The notes under the pieces: model-generated
Told to the model about the DNA's origin: nothing
Databases searched by the model: none
The model's input: the letters and a program-made list of their open reading frames with translations, nothing else
Translations under genes and position numbers: made by a program
From: an uncultured Mailhella sp.
GTDB taxonomy: Bacteria; Desulfobacterota; Desulfovibrionia; Desulfovibrionales; Desulfovibrionaceae
NCBI RefSeq assembly: GCF_905187505.1
Contig: NZ_CAJJIC010000025.1
Location: 1 to 25,466 of the forward strand
Direction of reading: 5' to 3'
DNA: 25,466 bases
Part shown: positions 14,309 through 23,696 of the stretch, in pieces
Layout: each line of letters starts with the position of its first letter
How positions within the stretch are numbered: position 1 is the first letter of the stretch

Positions 14309-15721
14309 ATGGAAACGCAGGAAAAGAAGCCGACGCTCCTCTGGGCGACGCTGTCGCTCGTGCTGCCCGTGGCCATGATTCTGTACGGCACGCTGGTCGT
14401 CGGAGTGAGACCTCCCGTGCTGCCCCTTCTCGGCGCCATCGCGCTTGCGGCAGTCATGGCGCTCAAGACCGGCTACAGCTGGGAAGAGCTGCAGGACGGC
14501 ATGTTCGAGGCGCTCGGCCGCATTCAGATAGCCATCGCCATTCTGGCCATGGTGGGCATGATCATTGCCGCGTGGCTGGCTTCCGGCACCATTCCCGCCA
14601 TCATCTACTGGGGCCTCAAGCTCATCGCGCCCGAGCACTTCCTGCTCTCCGCCATGGTGCTCTGCTCCGTGGCTTCCGTGGCCACGGGCACGTCCTTCGG
14701 CACCATGGGCACCATCGGCGTGGCTCTCCTCGGCGTGGGGCAGGCCCTCGGATACCCCGCCTACATGACCGTGGGCGCCATCGTTTCCGGTGCGTATCTC
14801 GGCGACAAGATGTCCCCCGTGTCCGACTCCACCAACATCACCGCCTCGGTGTGCGAAGTGCCGCTCTTCTCGCACGTCATGTCCATGCTCTGGACCACGG
14901 TTCCCGCATTCATCGTGGCGGGCATAGCCTACACCTTCCTCGGAAGCTCCGTGGCCGCCCAGCAGAGCGTGTCCCTCGAAAGCCTGAATGCCATTCTTTC
15001 CGGACTTGAGGCCAACTTCAGCCTCGGCCCCGTGGCCTTCCTGCCGCCCGTGCTCATGATCGTGCTGGCCTATCGCCGTTATCCCGTGCTGCCCGTCATG
15101 CTCGTCTGCCTGCTCGTGGCCATGGTCATCGCCGTGTATGAAGGCGTGCCCTTCAACAAGCTGGCCACCATGCTCACTTCCGGCTACGTCTCCAAGACCG
15201 GCATCGCCGAGCTCGATCCGCTGCTTTCCCGCGGCGGCCTCATGAGCATCATGCCCACCGTGCTGCTGCTCTGCTCCGGCATGGCCTTCGGCGGCATTCT
15301 GGAACGCTCCCGCGTGCTCGAAGTGCTGCTTGAAGCCATACTCAAGGGTGCCAGGTCCGCCGTGCGCCTTGTGGCTTCCGCTCTTGCCGCGGCCTACCTC
15401 ATCAACTTCGGCACCGGCAGCCAGATGCTCGCCGTCATCGTGCCCGGCCGCGCCTTCCTCGATTCGTTCAAGAAGGCCGACATCAGCCCGCTCGTGCTCT
15501 CCCGTACCTGCGAGGACGCCGGCACCATCGGCTGCCCGCTGGTGCCGTGGAGCGTGCACGCCTTCTACATCGCCGGCGTGCTCGGCGTGAGCGCCTACGA
15601 GTTCGTGCCCTATGCCTTCCTCAACTGGTTCGTGCCCGTCTTCTCCATTCTGTGCGCGCTGACCGGCTTCGGCATCTGGAAGCAGGACGGCACCCCCGTG
15701 CGCAGGCTGTTCGGCAAATAA
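14309..15721 (+). CDS. nhaC: NhaC-family Na+/H+ antiporter (possibly malate/lactate exchanger MleN-like)
   Basis: Inner-membrane antiporter, 470 residues, about 11-12 hydrophobic segments. NhaC-family signatures: 'GTSFGTMGTIGVALLGVGQA' near residue 128-148, 'GAYLGDKMSPVSDSTNITAS' near 165-185, 'GTGSQMLAVIVPGRAF' near 372 and 'CEDAGTIGCPLVPWS' near 400. The start has AAAGGA upstream of ATG 14309; a frame start at 14240 would add a charged, unlikely extension. Family members exchange Na+ for H+ at alkaline pH, and B. subtilis MleN exchanges malate plus H+ for lactate plus Na+. The location next to a D-lactate dehydrogenase-type gene makes an organic-acid exchange plausible, but the sequence alone does not decide between the two. 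Confidence 0.88.
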   Translation: METQEKKPTLLWATLSLVLPVAMILYGTLVVGVRPPVLPLLGAIALAAVMALKTGYSWEELQDGMFEALGRIQIAIAILAMVGMIIAAWLASGTIPAIIYWGLKLIAPEHFLLSAMVLCSVASVATGTSFGTMGTIGVALLGVGQALGYPAYMTVGAIVSGAYLGDKMSPVSDSTNITASVCEVPLFSHVMSMLWTTVPAFIVAGIAYTFLGSSVAAQQSVSLESLNAILSGLEANFSLGPVAFLPPVLMIVLAYRRYPVLPVMLVCLLVAMVIAVYEGVPFNKLATMLTSGYVSKTGIAELDPLLSRGGLMSIMPTVLLLCSGMAFGGILERSRVLEVLLEAILKGARSAVRLVASALAAAYLINFGTGSQMLAVIVPGRAFLDSFKKADISPLVLSRTCEDAGTIGCPLVPWSVHAFYIAGVLGVSAYEFVPYAFLNWFVPVFSILCALTGFGIWKQDGTPVRRLFGK

Positions 15722-15739
15722 GTCATCGCTGAATCATGG

Positions 15740-15761
15740 TTCCGGGCCCTGCGGCCCGGAA
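15740..15761. repeat. Strong hairpin after the NhaC-family gene
   Basis: TTCCGGGCC (15740-15748) / GGCCCGGAA (15753-15761), 9-bp perfect stem without a T run. It lies directly before the bidirectional terminator at 15763-15798 and may protect the 3' end of the transcript. Confidence 0.6.
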
Positions 15762-15762
15762 G

Positions 15763-15798
15763 AAAAAAACGCGTCGGAGTGTTCCGGCGCGTTTTTTT
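15763..15798. terminator. Bidirectional terminator between the NhaC-family and MATE genes
   Basis: A7, CGCGTCGGA (15770-15778), loop GTGT, TCCGGCGCG (15783-15791), T7. The stem has one G.T pair. It ends the rightward gene (stop 15721) and the leftward gene (stop 15824). Confidence 0.93.
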
Positions 15799-15823
15799 GC
15801 GTGAAGTTGAGAGCCTTTCCGGT

Positions 15824-17203
15824 TCAGAATTCCAGAGGCTTGCAGCAGCCGCCGCGGTCGCGTTCGCAGAACAGCCTTCTGCGGATGACGAAGTAGGCGA
15901 CGAGCATGATGACGCCCGTGATGATCCACGACACGGGATAGACGGTAAGCAGCATTTCGTAGGTGGGCACCATGCGGAACACGGTATACACCCACACGAT
16001 GCGCAGCAGACAGGAGCCGACCAGCGTGACCATGGCCGGCAGCATGGAAATGCCCATGCCGCGCAGGGCCGCGCCGCTGATTTCGTAGGTGGCGGAAAGC
16101 CACTGCATGCTTTCGACGATGTGCACGCGGGTCACGGCATGCCCTATCACTTCGGGATCGCTGGTATACATTCCCGAGAAGAGCGCGGCGCCCACGGTGA
16201 ACACGACGCAGGTCGCGCCGGCGAGCAGAATGCCGCAGGCCATGCTTTCCCGAAAGATCTTCTTGCAGCGGTCAAGCTGGCACATGGCGTAGTTCTGACT
16301 GGTGAAGGTGACGGTGGCCTGACAGAAGGCGTTGATGAAGAAGTAGGAAATGAATTCGAAGTTGATCGCTGCGGCGGAGCCTGCCGCGGTGGCGGAGCCG
16401 AAGCCGTTGATGCCGGAGAGAATGCACACGTTGGAGAACGAGAAGATCATGCCCTGAAGCCCTGCCGGAGCGCCTATCTTGATGACGCGCATGAGATGGA
16501 CGCGGGCGATGGAGAGCTTGCGCAGGGAGAGGCGGATCATGTCGTCTTCGGTGAGCAGGAACCAGGTGACCAGGGCGGCGCTCACGAGATTGCCGATGAG
16601 CGTTGCCAGGCCCACGCCCGCGACGCCCATGCCGAGGCCGAGCACGAAGACGAGGCTGAGCGAGACGTTGACCACGCCAGCGGCGATGAGGCTGTACATG
16701 GGACGCTTGGTGTCGCCCACGCTGCGCAGCACGGCCGCGCCGAAGTTGTATACCATGATGAACGGCATGCCGGCGAAGTAGATGCGCAGATAAAGGACGG
16801 CAAGATCCATGACGTCTTCGGGCACGTCCACGATGCGCAGGAGCATGGGGGCGAGGAACTGTCCGGCCGCGAGGAGAAAGAGACCGCTCAGCACGGAAAC
16901 GGCCATGACGGTGTGCACGGCGGACTGACAGGCGACCTTGTCCTCCCTGCCCACGTAGCGGGCGATGACCACGTTGGCGCCCACGGAAAGGCCGAGGAAG
17001 AGATTGATGATGAGGTTGACTATGGGGCCGTTGCCGCCCACGGCTGCCACGGCACGGGATCCCACGAAGTGCCCGACGACCGCGACGTTGGCGGAAATGA
17101 ACAGCTGCTGCAGTATGCTGCTCAGGGCTATGGGCAGAGCGAACAGAATGAGCTTGCCCATGAGGGGGCCGTGCAGCATGTCGACGTGCTGGGAATGTCC
17201 CAT
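15824..17203 (-). CDS. MATE family multidrug/solute exporter
   Basis: Cation-coupled export protein of the MATE family (NorM/DinF/MepA relatives), 459 residues with about 12 hydrophobic segments in two similar halves. The N-terminal half starts with 'LPIALSSILQQLFISANVAV' and 'VGSRAVAAVGGNGPI', the family's usual TM1-TM2 region; 'SVGANVVIARYVGRED' follows, and the pattern recurs in the second half ('INAFCQATVTFTSQNYAM'). The ATG at 17203 was chosen because AAGGAG lies immediately upstream; the in-frame GTG at 17221 would place that ribosome site inside the gene. Exported compounds cannot be told from sequence. The leader contains one arm of an 11-bp inverted repeat. Single-gene unit with its own terminator at 15763-15798. 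Confidence 0.9.
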   Translation of the reverse strand: MGHSQHVDMLHGPLMGKLILFALPIALSSILQQLFISANVAVVGHFVGSRAVAAVGGNGPIVNLIINLFLGLSVGANVVIARYVGREDKVACQSAVHTVMAVSVLSGLFLLAAGQFLAPMLLRIVDVPEDVMDLAVLYLRIYFAGMPFIMVYNFGAAVLRSVGDTKRPMYSLIAAGVVNVSLSLVFVLGLGMGVAGVGLATLIGNLVSAALVTWFLLTEDDMIRLSLRKLSIARVHLMRVIKIGAPAGLQGMIFSFSNVCILSGINGFGSATAAGSAAAINFEFISYFFINAFCQATVTFTSQNYAMCQLDRCKKIFRESMACGILLAGATCVVFTVGAALFSGMYTSDPEVIGHAVTRVHIVESMQWLSATYEISGAALRGMGISMLPAMVTLVGSCLLRIVWVYTVFRMVPTYEMLLTVYPVSWIITGVIMLVAYFVIRRRLFCERDRGGCCKPLEF

Positions 17204-17219
17204 CGTTTTCTCCTTCGGC

Positions 17220-17300
17220 ACATAGATACATTACGGATGGTTGTTCGCCTGAAAGTCAGCGAGGAACTATGTTGGAAGCTATCACTTTTTGTATCTATGT
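17220..17300. repeat. 11-bp inverted repeat upstream of the MATE gene
   Basis: ACATAGATACA (17220-17230) and its exact complement TGTATCTATGT (17290-17300), 59 bases apart, in a relatively AT-rich stretch. One arm touches the ribosome site of the MATE gene. It may be a pair of half sites for a regulator, or an mRNA stem that hides the ribosome site. Confidence 0.7.
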
Positions 17301-17592
17301 CCAGAGCGGGGGAAAAAGGCCGCTCTTGGGCGCAGCGCGTGCAAAGGGCTTCCGCATGGGGCGGAAGTCCTTGTGCGGAGAGAAAAGGCGGAGGCGCATT
17401 TTTTCATGAGCCGCAGGGAAGGAAGGCAGGGAAGGGGGGGCGCTTTTCCTGCGTGGATCTTCGGGCGGACGACGGAAATTTTTTCCGGGCGGGGGAGCCC
17501 TGAAATCGAGACCTTGCCGTGAAAGGCAGTCGACGTTGGTGGGGCATGATTCTTCTCCGGCGGAGGGCGGTGGGGGCGGCACGAAGAGACGA
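17301..17592. other. Intergenic region without a supported gene
   Basis: Nearly 300 bases between the MATE leader and the terminator of the ugp operon. Open frames crossing it are short and purine-rich in composition, with no recognisable protein. It probably includes the start region of the MATE transcript; I cannot name a promoter. Confidence 0.5.
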
Positions 17593-17631
17593 AAAGAGGC
17601 GGGCGTCCCTGTTTCGGACGTCCGCCTCTTT
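17593..17631 (-). terminator. Terminator of the ugp operon
   Basis: AAAGAGGCGGGCGTCC (17593-17608) pairs with GGACGTCCGCCTCTTT (17616-17631), one G.T pair. On the minus strand it is followed by CGTC after a TTTT tail. It is 20 bases past the ugpC stop. Confidence 0.8.
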
Positions 17632-17651
17632 AAGGGAATTGAGGAAGTTTT

Positions 17652-18743
<1,092 letters not shown>

Positions 18744-18756
18744 TGTGTCTTCCTTG

Positions 18757-19602
18757 TTACTTCTCGGTTTCCACAAGTCCGCGTACAAAGAGCTTCTGCA
18801 TTCCGAGCACCACCAGAAGCGGGGGCAGCATGCCGAGAAGCGCCACGGCCATGATGAGGTTCCATTCCGGCACGGCGTCGGGAATGTTCACCATGCGCTG
18901 TATGCCCATGACCACGGTATACATGCTTTCCTGGTTGGTCACGAGCAGGGGCCAGAGATACTGGTTCCAGCCGTAGATGAACAGCACCACGAAGAGGGCG
19001 GCGGTGTTCGTGCGGGAGAGCGGAAGCACCACGTCCACAAAGAAGCGCCAGGGACCGGCGCCGTCGATGCGCGCGGCCTCAAGCAGTTCCTGCGGGATGG
19101 TCATGAACATCTGCCGGTACAGGAAGGTGGCCGTGGCCGAGGCGATGAGCGGCAGTATGAGACCGGCGTAGCTGTCGATGAAGTTCAGGTTTGCGGCCAC
19201 CTGGAAGGTGGGCACGATGCGCACTTCCACGGGCATCATGAGCGTGATGAAGATGAGCACGAAGCACAGTTCACGTCCGCGGAAGCGGAAGAACACGATG
19301 GCGTAGGCCGCAGTGATGGAAATGGCGATCTTGCCGAGGGCGATGCCGAGCGCCATGATGAGGCTGTTGCCCATCATGACCCACACGGGAATGCCGCCTG
19401 CGGCCTTGAGGCCCTGGGTGAGCACGGTGGTGAAGTTCTTGATGAGCTCCTGGCCGAACCACAAAGGCGTGGTGCCGATGAGCACGTCGTAGCTGTGGGA
19501 GGTGGCCACGAGCGCCACGTACAGGGGAAAGAGAACGATGGCCGCGCCGAACAGGAGAACGGCGTGGCTGAGCGCTCTTCCGAGTCCTTTCTTTTCTACC
19601 AT
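18757..19602 (-). CDS. ugpE: ABC transporter permease UgpE
   Basis: Membrane subunit of the glycerol-3-phosphate importer, 281 residues with six hydrophobic segments, E. coli UgpE being the same length. It starts with a short basic N-terminus and TM1 'AVLLFGAAIVLFPLYVALVA'. The coupling helix that docks on the ATPase, 'QELLEAARIDGAGPWRFFVD', carries the EAA motif. 'FIYGWNQYLWPLL' and the C-terminal 'KLFVRGLVETEK' are typical of UgpE/MalG. AGGAG lies before the ATG. The gene follows ugpA after 22 bases and is 13 bases ahead of ugpC, so all are cotranscribed. Confidence 0.92.
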   Translation of the reverse strand: MVEKKGLGRALSHAVLLFGAAIVLFPLYVALVATSHSYDVLIGTTPLWFGQELIKNFTTVLTQGLKAAGGIPVWVMMGNSLIMALGIALGKIAISITAAYAIVFFRFRGRELCFVLIFITLMMPVEVRIVPTFQVAANLNFIDSYAGLILPLIASATATFLYRQMFMTIPQELLEAARIDGAGPWRFFVDVVLPLSRTNTAALFVVLFIYGWNQYLWPLLVTNQESMYTVVMGIQRMVNIPDAVPEWNLIMAVALLGMLPPLLVVLGMQKLFVRGLVETEK

Positions 19603-19624
19603 GACGAGTCTTCTCCTGTGGCGG

Positions 19625-20518
19625 CTAGTAGTTGACCTTGCGTTCGACGTAGCGGAACTGCAGGAAGGTCAGGATCATGACGATGAACATGAGCACCACG
19701 GACTGGGCGGAGGAGCCGCCGAAGTCAAGCCCGATGAAGCCGTCGTTGAAGACCTTGTAGATGAGCGTTTCCGTGGCCCGGGAGGGGCCGCCCTGCGTGA
19801 CGGCGTGCACGATGCCGAAGGTTTCGAACAGCGTGTAGATGGTGTTGACCACGAGCAGGAAGAAGGTCGTGGGCGAAAGCAGGGGGAAGATGATGTTGCG
19901 GAAGCGCTGCCAGGGGCTCGCGCCGTCGATGGCGGCGGCTTCTATGAGCGAGCGCGGAATGGCCTGCAGTCCGGCGAGGAAGAAGAGGAAGTTATAGGAA
20001 ATCTGCTTCCAGGAGGCAGATATGATGAGCAGCAGCAGGGCCTGATTGCCGTTGAGCTTGTGGTTCCAGGTGTAGCCCAGGCTGTCGAGCAGCGAGGAGA
20101 GCACACCGACGGAGGGATTGAACAGAAAGAGCCAGAGCACGCCGGCAAGGGGCGGCGCGACGGCGTAGGGAATGATGAGCATCGACTTGTAGAGCGTGCC
20201 GCCGACGTGTACCTGGTCGGCGACCACGGCCATGAGCAGGGAAACCGTCATGGTGAGCGTGATGGTGGCGATGCTGAAGATGAAGGTGAGATACAGCGTT
20301 TCAAGATAGCTGGGATCGGAGAAAAGGACGGCGAAGTTGTCCAGTCCGACGAACTCTCTGGAAAGGCCGAAAGAGTCTTCCATGTAGACCGACCCGAGCA
20401 GGGCTTCACCGGCGGGGTAGAAGAAGAACACCACCGTGATCACGAGCTGGGGCAGCAGGAAGAGGATGGGCAGCAGCAGATGCCTTTTGCCCCGGAACGC
20501 GTAGCGCTCATCCTGCAT
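19625..20518 (-). CDS. ugpA: ABC transporter permease UgpA
   Basis: The partner membrane subunit to UgpE, 297 residues (E. coli 295), six hydrophobic segments. N-terminal TM1 'LLLPILFLLPQLVITVVFFF' is followed by a periplasmic loop and 'FVGLDNFAVLFSDPSYLET', the usual permease region in UgpA/MalF relatives. The coupling motif is 'RSLIEAAAIDGASPWQRFRN', and 'FGIVHAVTQGGPSRATETL' near the C-terminus is highly characteristic of this family. AAGGAG stands before the ATG. It is separated from ugpB by 70 bases holding an intrinsic-terminator hairpin, which should lower its expression compared with the binding protein. Confidence 0.92.
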   Translation of the reverse strand: MQDERYAFRGKRHLLLPILFLLPQLVITVVFFFYPAGEALLGSVYMEDSFGLSREFVGLDNFAVLFSDPSYLETLYLTFIFSIATITLTMTVSLLMAVVADQVHVGGTLYKSMLIIPYAVAPPLAGVLWLFLFNPSVGVLSSLLDSLGYTWNHKLNGNQALLLLIISASWKQISYNFLFFLAGLQAIPRSLIEAAAIDGASPWQRFRNIIFPLLSPTTFFLLVVNTIYTLFETFGIVHAVTQGGPSRATETLIYKVFNDGFIGLDFGGSSAQSVVLMFIVMILTFLQFRYVERKVNY

Positions 20519-20544
20519 GAGAACTCCTTTGTCGGCTGTGGTTG

Positions 20545-20576
20545 AAAAAAGGGGAGAGGGAAGCCCTCTCCCCTTT
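20545..20576 (-). terminator. Intercistronic terminator/attenuator between ugpB and ugpA
   Basis: AAAGGGGAGAGGG (20548-20560) / CCCTCTCCCCTTT (20564-20576), 13-bp perfect stem with a three-base loop. On the minus strand the stem ends in TTTTTT (20550-20545), as in an intrinsic terminator. It lies inside the operon. Confidence 0.85.
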
Positions 20577-20588
20577 CATGTGAGCGGA

Positions 20589-21905
20589 TCAGCTGTTGGC
20601 CCTTTCAAAGCGGCGCAGTTCCACGTTGCCGCGCTTGACGGCGGAGTCGAGGGCTTCCTTGGCGGTCTTCTTGCCCGCCCAGACGGCTTCGAGTTCTTCG
20701 TCGATGATGTTGCGGATCTGGACGAAGTTGCCGAGGCGCAGGCCGAGGGTGTTGATGGTGGGCTTCTTGTCGGAGAGAGCCTTCACGGCCACGTCGGTGC
20801 CGGGATTCTTTTCATAGAAGCCCTGCTGCTTGGTGAGCTCGTAGCCGGCGAGGGTGACGGGCACGTAGCCGGTGGCCTGATGGAAGGCAGCCTGCACTTC
20901 GGGCTGGAGCACGTAGTTCAGGAAGGCGGCCACGCCGTTTTCGGAATCCTTGGAATGACCGGCCATGGCCCACACGGCGGCGCCGCCGATCACGGTGTTC
21001 TGGGGAGCGCCCTTCACGTCGGGCCAGTAGGGCAGAACCATGACGCCCCAGTTGAACTTGGCGCCGGCCTTCACGGCGGCGTAGGAGCCGGAAGAGTTCA
21101 TGAGAATGCCGGCTTCACCGGCGGTGAAGGTGTTGATGGCTTCGGACTTGCGGCCCACGTAGACGGAAACGCCTTCCTTGTTGAGCTGGGAGAGGAAGTC
21201 GATGTGTCTGACCTGCAGGGGTCCGTTGAACAGCAGTTCGGTGTCGAGGCCGTCGAAGCCGTTGTTGTTGGAGGCGAAGGGAACGTTGTGCCAGGCGGAG
21301 AAGCTTTCAAGCTGCACCCAGGACTGCCAGCCGCTCGTCATGCCGTACTTGCACGCGCCGGATTCCTTGATCTTGCGGGCGAGGTCCGCCACTTCGGGCC
21401 AGGTGCGGGGGAAGTTCTCGGGATCGCCGCCGGCCTTCTTCACGGCATCCTTGTTGTAGTAGAGAACCGTGGTGGAGGCGTTGAAGGGCATGGCGATGAG
21501 CTTGCCGTCGCTCGTGGAATAGTAGCTCGTCACGGAAGGCAGGAACTTGGACATGTCGAGGGGCGTGCCCGCGGCTTCCATGATTTCCCAGATGGGACGG
21601 ATGGCGCCCTTGGCGGCCATCATGCTGGCGGTGCCCACTTCGAAGATCTGAATGATGTTCGGATGCTGCTTGGCGCGGAAGGCGGCAATGGCGGCGGTCA
21701 TGGCCTCGTCGTAGTTGCCCTTGTACACGCCCTTGACTTCGTACTTGTCCTGGGAGGCGTTGAAGTCCTTGATGATGTTGTCGGTGATCTCACCGAGCTC
21801 ACCGCCCATGCCGTGCCAGAAGGTAATGGTGGTCTTGGCCTGCACGGGAGCAGCAAGAAGCATCAGAGAGACGGCCAGAAGGGCCACGGATCGGAGTGAA
21901 CGCAT
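20589..21905 (-). CDS. ugpB: Glycerol-3-phosphate-binding periplasmic protein UgpB
   Basis: Solute receptor that captures glycerol-3-phosphate or glycerophosphodiesters in the periplasm and hands them to UgpAE. The 438-residue protein (E. coli UgpB also 438) has a signal peptide ('LRSVALLAVSLMLLAAPVQA', cleaved near residue 23). The mature start 'KTTITFWHGMGGELGE', 'GVYKGNYDEAMTAAIAAFRA', 'PFNASTTVLYYNKDA', 'GWQSWVQLESFSAWHN' and 'SSGSYAAVKAGAKFNWGV' are all typical of UgpB. AGGAG lies before the ATG at 21905. The gene follows the phosphodiesterase gene by 134 bases and precedes ugpA with a terminator-like hairpin between, in line with the need for more receptor than permease. Confidence 0.95.
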   Translation of the reverse strand: MRSLRSVALLAVSLMLLAAPVQAKTTITFWHGMGGELGEITDNIIKDFNASQDKYEVKGVYKGNYDEAMTAAIAAFRAKQHPNIIQIFEVGTASMMAAKGAIRPIWEIMEAAGTPLDMSKFLPSVTSYYSTSDGKLIAMPFNASTTVLYYNKDAVKKAGGDPENFPRTWPEVADLARKIKESGACKYGMTSGWQSWVQLESFSAWHNVPFASNNNGFDGLDTELLFNGPLQVRHIDFLSQLNKEGVSVYVGRKSEAINTFTAGEAGILMNSSGSYAAVKAGAKFNWGVMVLPYWPDVKGAPQNTVIGGAAVWAMAGHSKDSENGVAAFLNYVLQPEVQAAFHQATGYVPVTLAGYELTKQQGFYEKNPGTDVAVKALSDKKPTINTLGLRLGNFVQIRNIIDEELEAVWAGKKTAKEALDSAVKRGNVELRRFERANS

Positions 21906-22039
21906 AAGTTCTCCTGCCTTTGCGGACTTTCGTCCGGTTGGAGTCTCCGGGAAAATCCCGGATGGAACTATGTTTCACGCGCCGCCCTTGAGGAGAGGGG
22001 AAGGGAGCTTCCCCCCTCCGGGAGCGCGTTTGTGACGGT

Positions 22040-22888
22040 TCAGTCTCTGCCCAGAGCGACCCGGCACGCGGCCGGGAAGTCGGTGATGATGCCGCTCGCC
22101 CCGTCTTCCACCAGCTTTTTCGCCTCATCCATGTCGTTGACGGTCCACACGTTGACGGCAAAGCCGGCGTCGCGGAGCGCGGCAAGATCGCCGGGCGCGA
22201 GAATCAGCCTGTCGGGGTGATAGGCGTTCACGCCGAGGCTGCGGCACAGCTCGACAGGATCTTCGGGACGGGTGTTCTCCACGAGGGCGCCCGTGGCGAT
22301 TTCGGGGCAGAGGTCGTGACACTCCAGCAGATAGCGGTGCTGGAACGAGGAAATGATGACCTGCTCAACCATGTCGAAGCGGCGGATCATCTCTAACACA
22401 TCTTTTGTTACAGTATCATGACCGATGAGGTGAGCGTGGTTTTTTATTTCCACATTCACGGCCCAGTCGAAGCGCTTCGTGAGTTCGAGCGCCTGTTCCA
22501 GCGTGGGAATGCGCAGCCCCTTGAAGGAGGCGAGGGTTTCGGTGCTCAGCTCTCCGGCGGCCACGCGTCCGAACTGGTCGCGGCCTTCATACCAGGAACC
22601 GGCGTCCAGCCTGCCGAGCTCCTCCAGCGTGAAGTCGCACACGCGGTAGGAGGGGCGCCCGGGATAGACCTCTTCCACGTTCGTGGTGCGCACGAGAGTG
22701 TCGTCGTGCACGACCACGAGCTTGTAGTCCTTGGTATAGTTGACGTCCAGCTCCCAGAGATCGGCCTTCACCTCATGGCCGAGCTCGGCTGAGGTCAGCG
22801 TGTTTTCCGGAGCGTGCCCTCTTGCGCCGCGATGGGCGATGACGAGGGGCATGGGAGCGCGGGAATGCAGTTCAACGTTGTTTTTCAT
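22040..22888 (-). CDS. ugpQ: Glycerophosphodiester phosphodiesterase
   Basis: Hydrolyses glycerophosphodiesters (deacylated phospholipids) to sn-glycerol-3-phosphate and an alcohol. The 282-residue protein is a GDPD-type TIM barrel: 'VIAHRGARGHAPENT' (catalytic first histidine-arginine and glutamate), 'WELDVNYTKDYKLVVVHDDT' (metal-binding Glu/Asp and second catalytic histidine), 'VNVEIKN', and the C-terminal 'VNVWTVNDMDEAKKLVEDGA' with 'GIITDFP'. It has no signal peptide, so it acts in the cytoplasm, like E. coli UgpQ, on imported substrates. The ATG at 22888 is preceded by AGGAC; a frame start at 23011 would add 41 residues lacking any family similarity. First gene of the ugp operon; E. coli has ugpQ last instead. 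Confidence 0.92.
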   Translation of the reverse strand: MKNNVELHSRAPMPLVIAHRGARGHAPENTLTSAELGHEVKADLWELDVNYTKDYKLVVVHDDTLVRTTNVEEVYPGRPSYRVCDFTLEELGRLDAGSWYEGRDQFGRVAAGELSTETLASFKGLRIPTLEQALELTKRFDWAVNVEIKNHAHLIGHDTVTKDVLEMIRRFDMVEQVIISSFQHRYLLECHDLCPEIATGALVENTRPEDPVELCRSLGVNAYHPDRLILAPGDLAALRDAGFAVNVWTVNDMDEAKKLVEDGASGIITDFPAACRVALGRD

Positions 22889-23695
22889 GGCTATGTCCTG
22901 TCCATGTATGGTTTTTCCGCGGCGGAAAGTCGCGGGTTCAGGCGCAACGAACGTCGTTTTTTTTGAAAAATGCTTGCGGCACATCGCCGGAGTCGTGCCG
23001 CACGGCGGCATTCCGGAAGGTGCCCCATCAGTAAAAATCCTTCCTGATGCGACATTTATAGTTCTTCTGCGTACCGTAAATCAGGTACTTTATCAAGCCT
23101 GTTCTTTTATTCTCATTGCTTCTTTCCAGAATGATGCCCGTTTTTGCGGCATCGTGAAAAAAGATACATGAAGAGGGGCGGGACGTTCACGGAAAAAGCG
23201 GAGAAGCAAGGGGGCGTTCCGGCTTTGCCGGGCCGTCGTTGCGTAGGATGGAAGGAAACTTGCGGGAAGGTCCTTTTCATGCGGCGGACTTTGCGGGACG
23301 GGGCTTTTCGGCACGACGGAGGCGTCGCGTTCAGAAAAAGGGCAAGCGTCCGTTCTGCGGCGGTCGGCTTCGGCCGCGCAAGCGGGGAGGGGGAAGAGGG
23401 CGCGTTCGGCACCGGTGCGGGACGGAAAAAGAACGCGCGCTCGAAGCGCAGGGGCAGGGGGAAGGTTCCGGCTGAACGGAACACGCCTTCCGCGGCAGCG
23501 GGGCGGAAAGGTCAAGGAGATCTGCAGCCGTTCCGAAAGGGCGTAGGAGATGCCGGGCTGAAGGGTTGCCCGGTCGTTCGGGGTCATCTCCGTTCGTGGG
23601 CCCGGGCGTCGGCTTTCTCCGTTTTCCCGTGAAGCGCGGAAGGCGTTCCTCCTTTTCGGGGAGCGGACGTTCCAGAGAGCGGCGTCGCGTCTGCG
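22889..23695. other. Long intergenic region, ugp promoter side and unexplained GC-rich part
   Basis: About 800 bases without a gene that I can support. The part 22960-23110 is AT-richer and probably holds the ugp promoter: on the minus strand TATAAA (23060-23055), and next to it an inverted repeat GTACC (23071-23075) / GGTAC (23084-23088), possibly an operator. From about 23170 to 23690 the plus strand is strongly purine-rich (G/A runs). Open frames there (23144-23632 +, 23093-23740 -) are Arg/Gly/Pro-rich and show no family features or good ribosome sites. Confidence 0.45.
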
Positions 23696-23696
23696 C

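Noticed and set aside
13040..15559. 839-codon leftward open frame
   Set aside because: Very His/Gly/Glu-rich, with no domain; it is the antisense of the dehydrogenase and NhaC-family genes.
15779..17503. 574-codon rightward open frame opposite the MATE gene
   Set aside because: His/Asp/Glu-rich shadow of a hydrophobic protein on the other strand.
23144..23632. 162-codon rightward frame in the gap before the amino-acid transporter
   Set aside because: Arg/Gly/Lys-rich composition following from the purine bias; no recognised family or good start.
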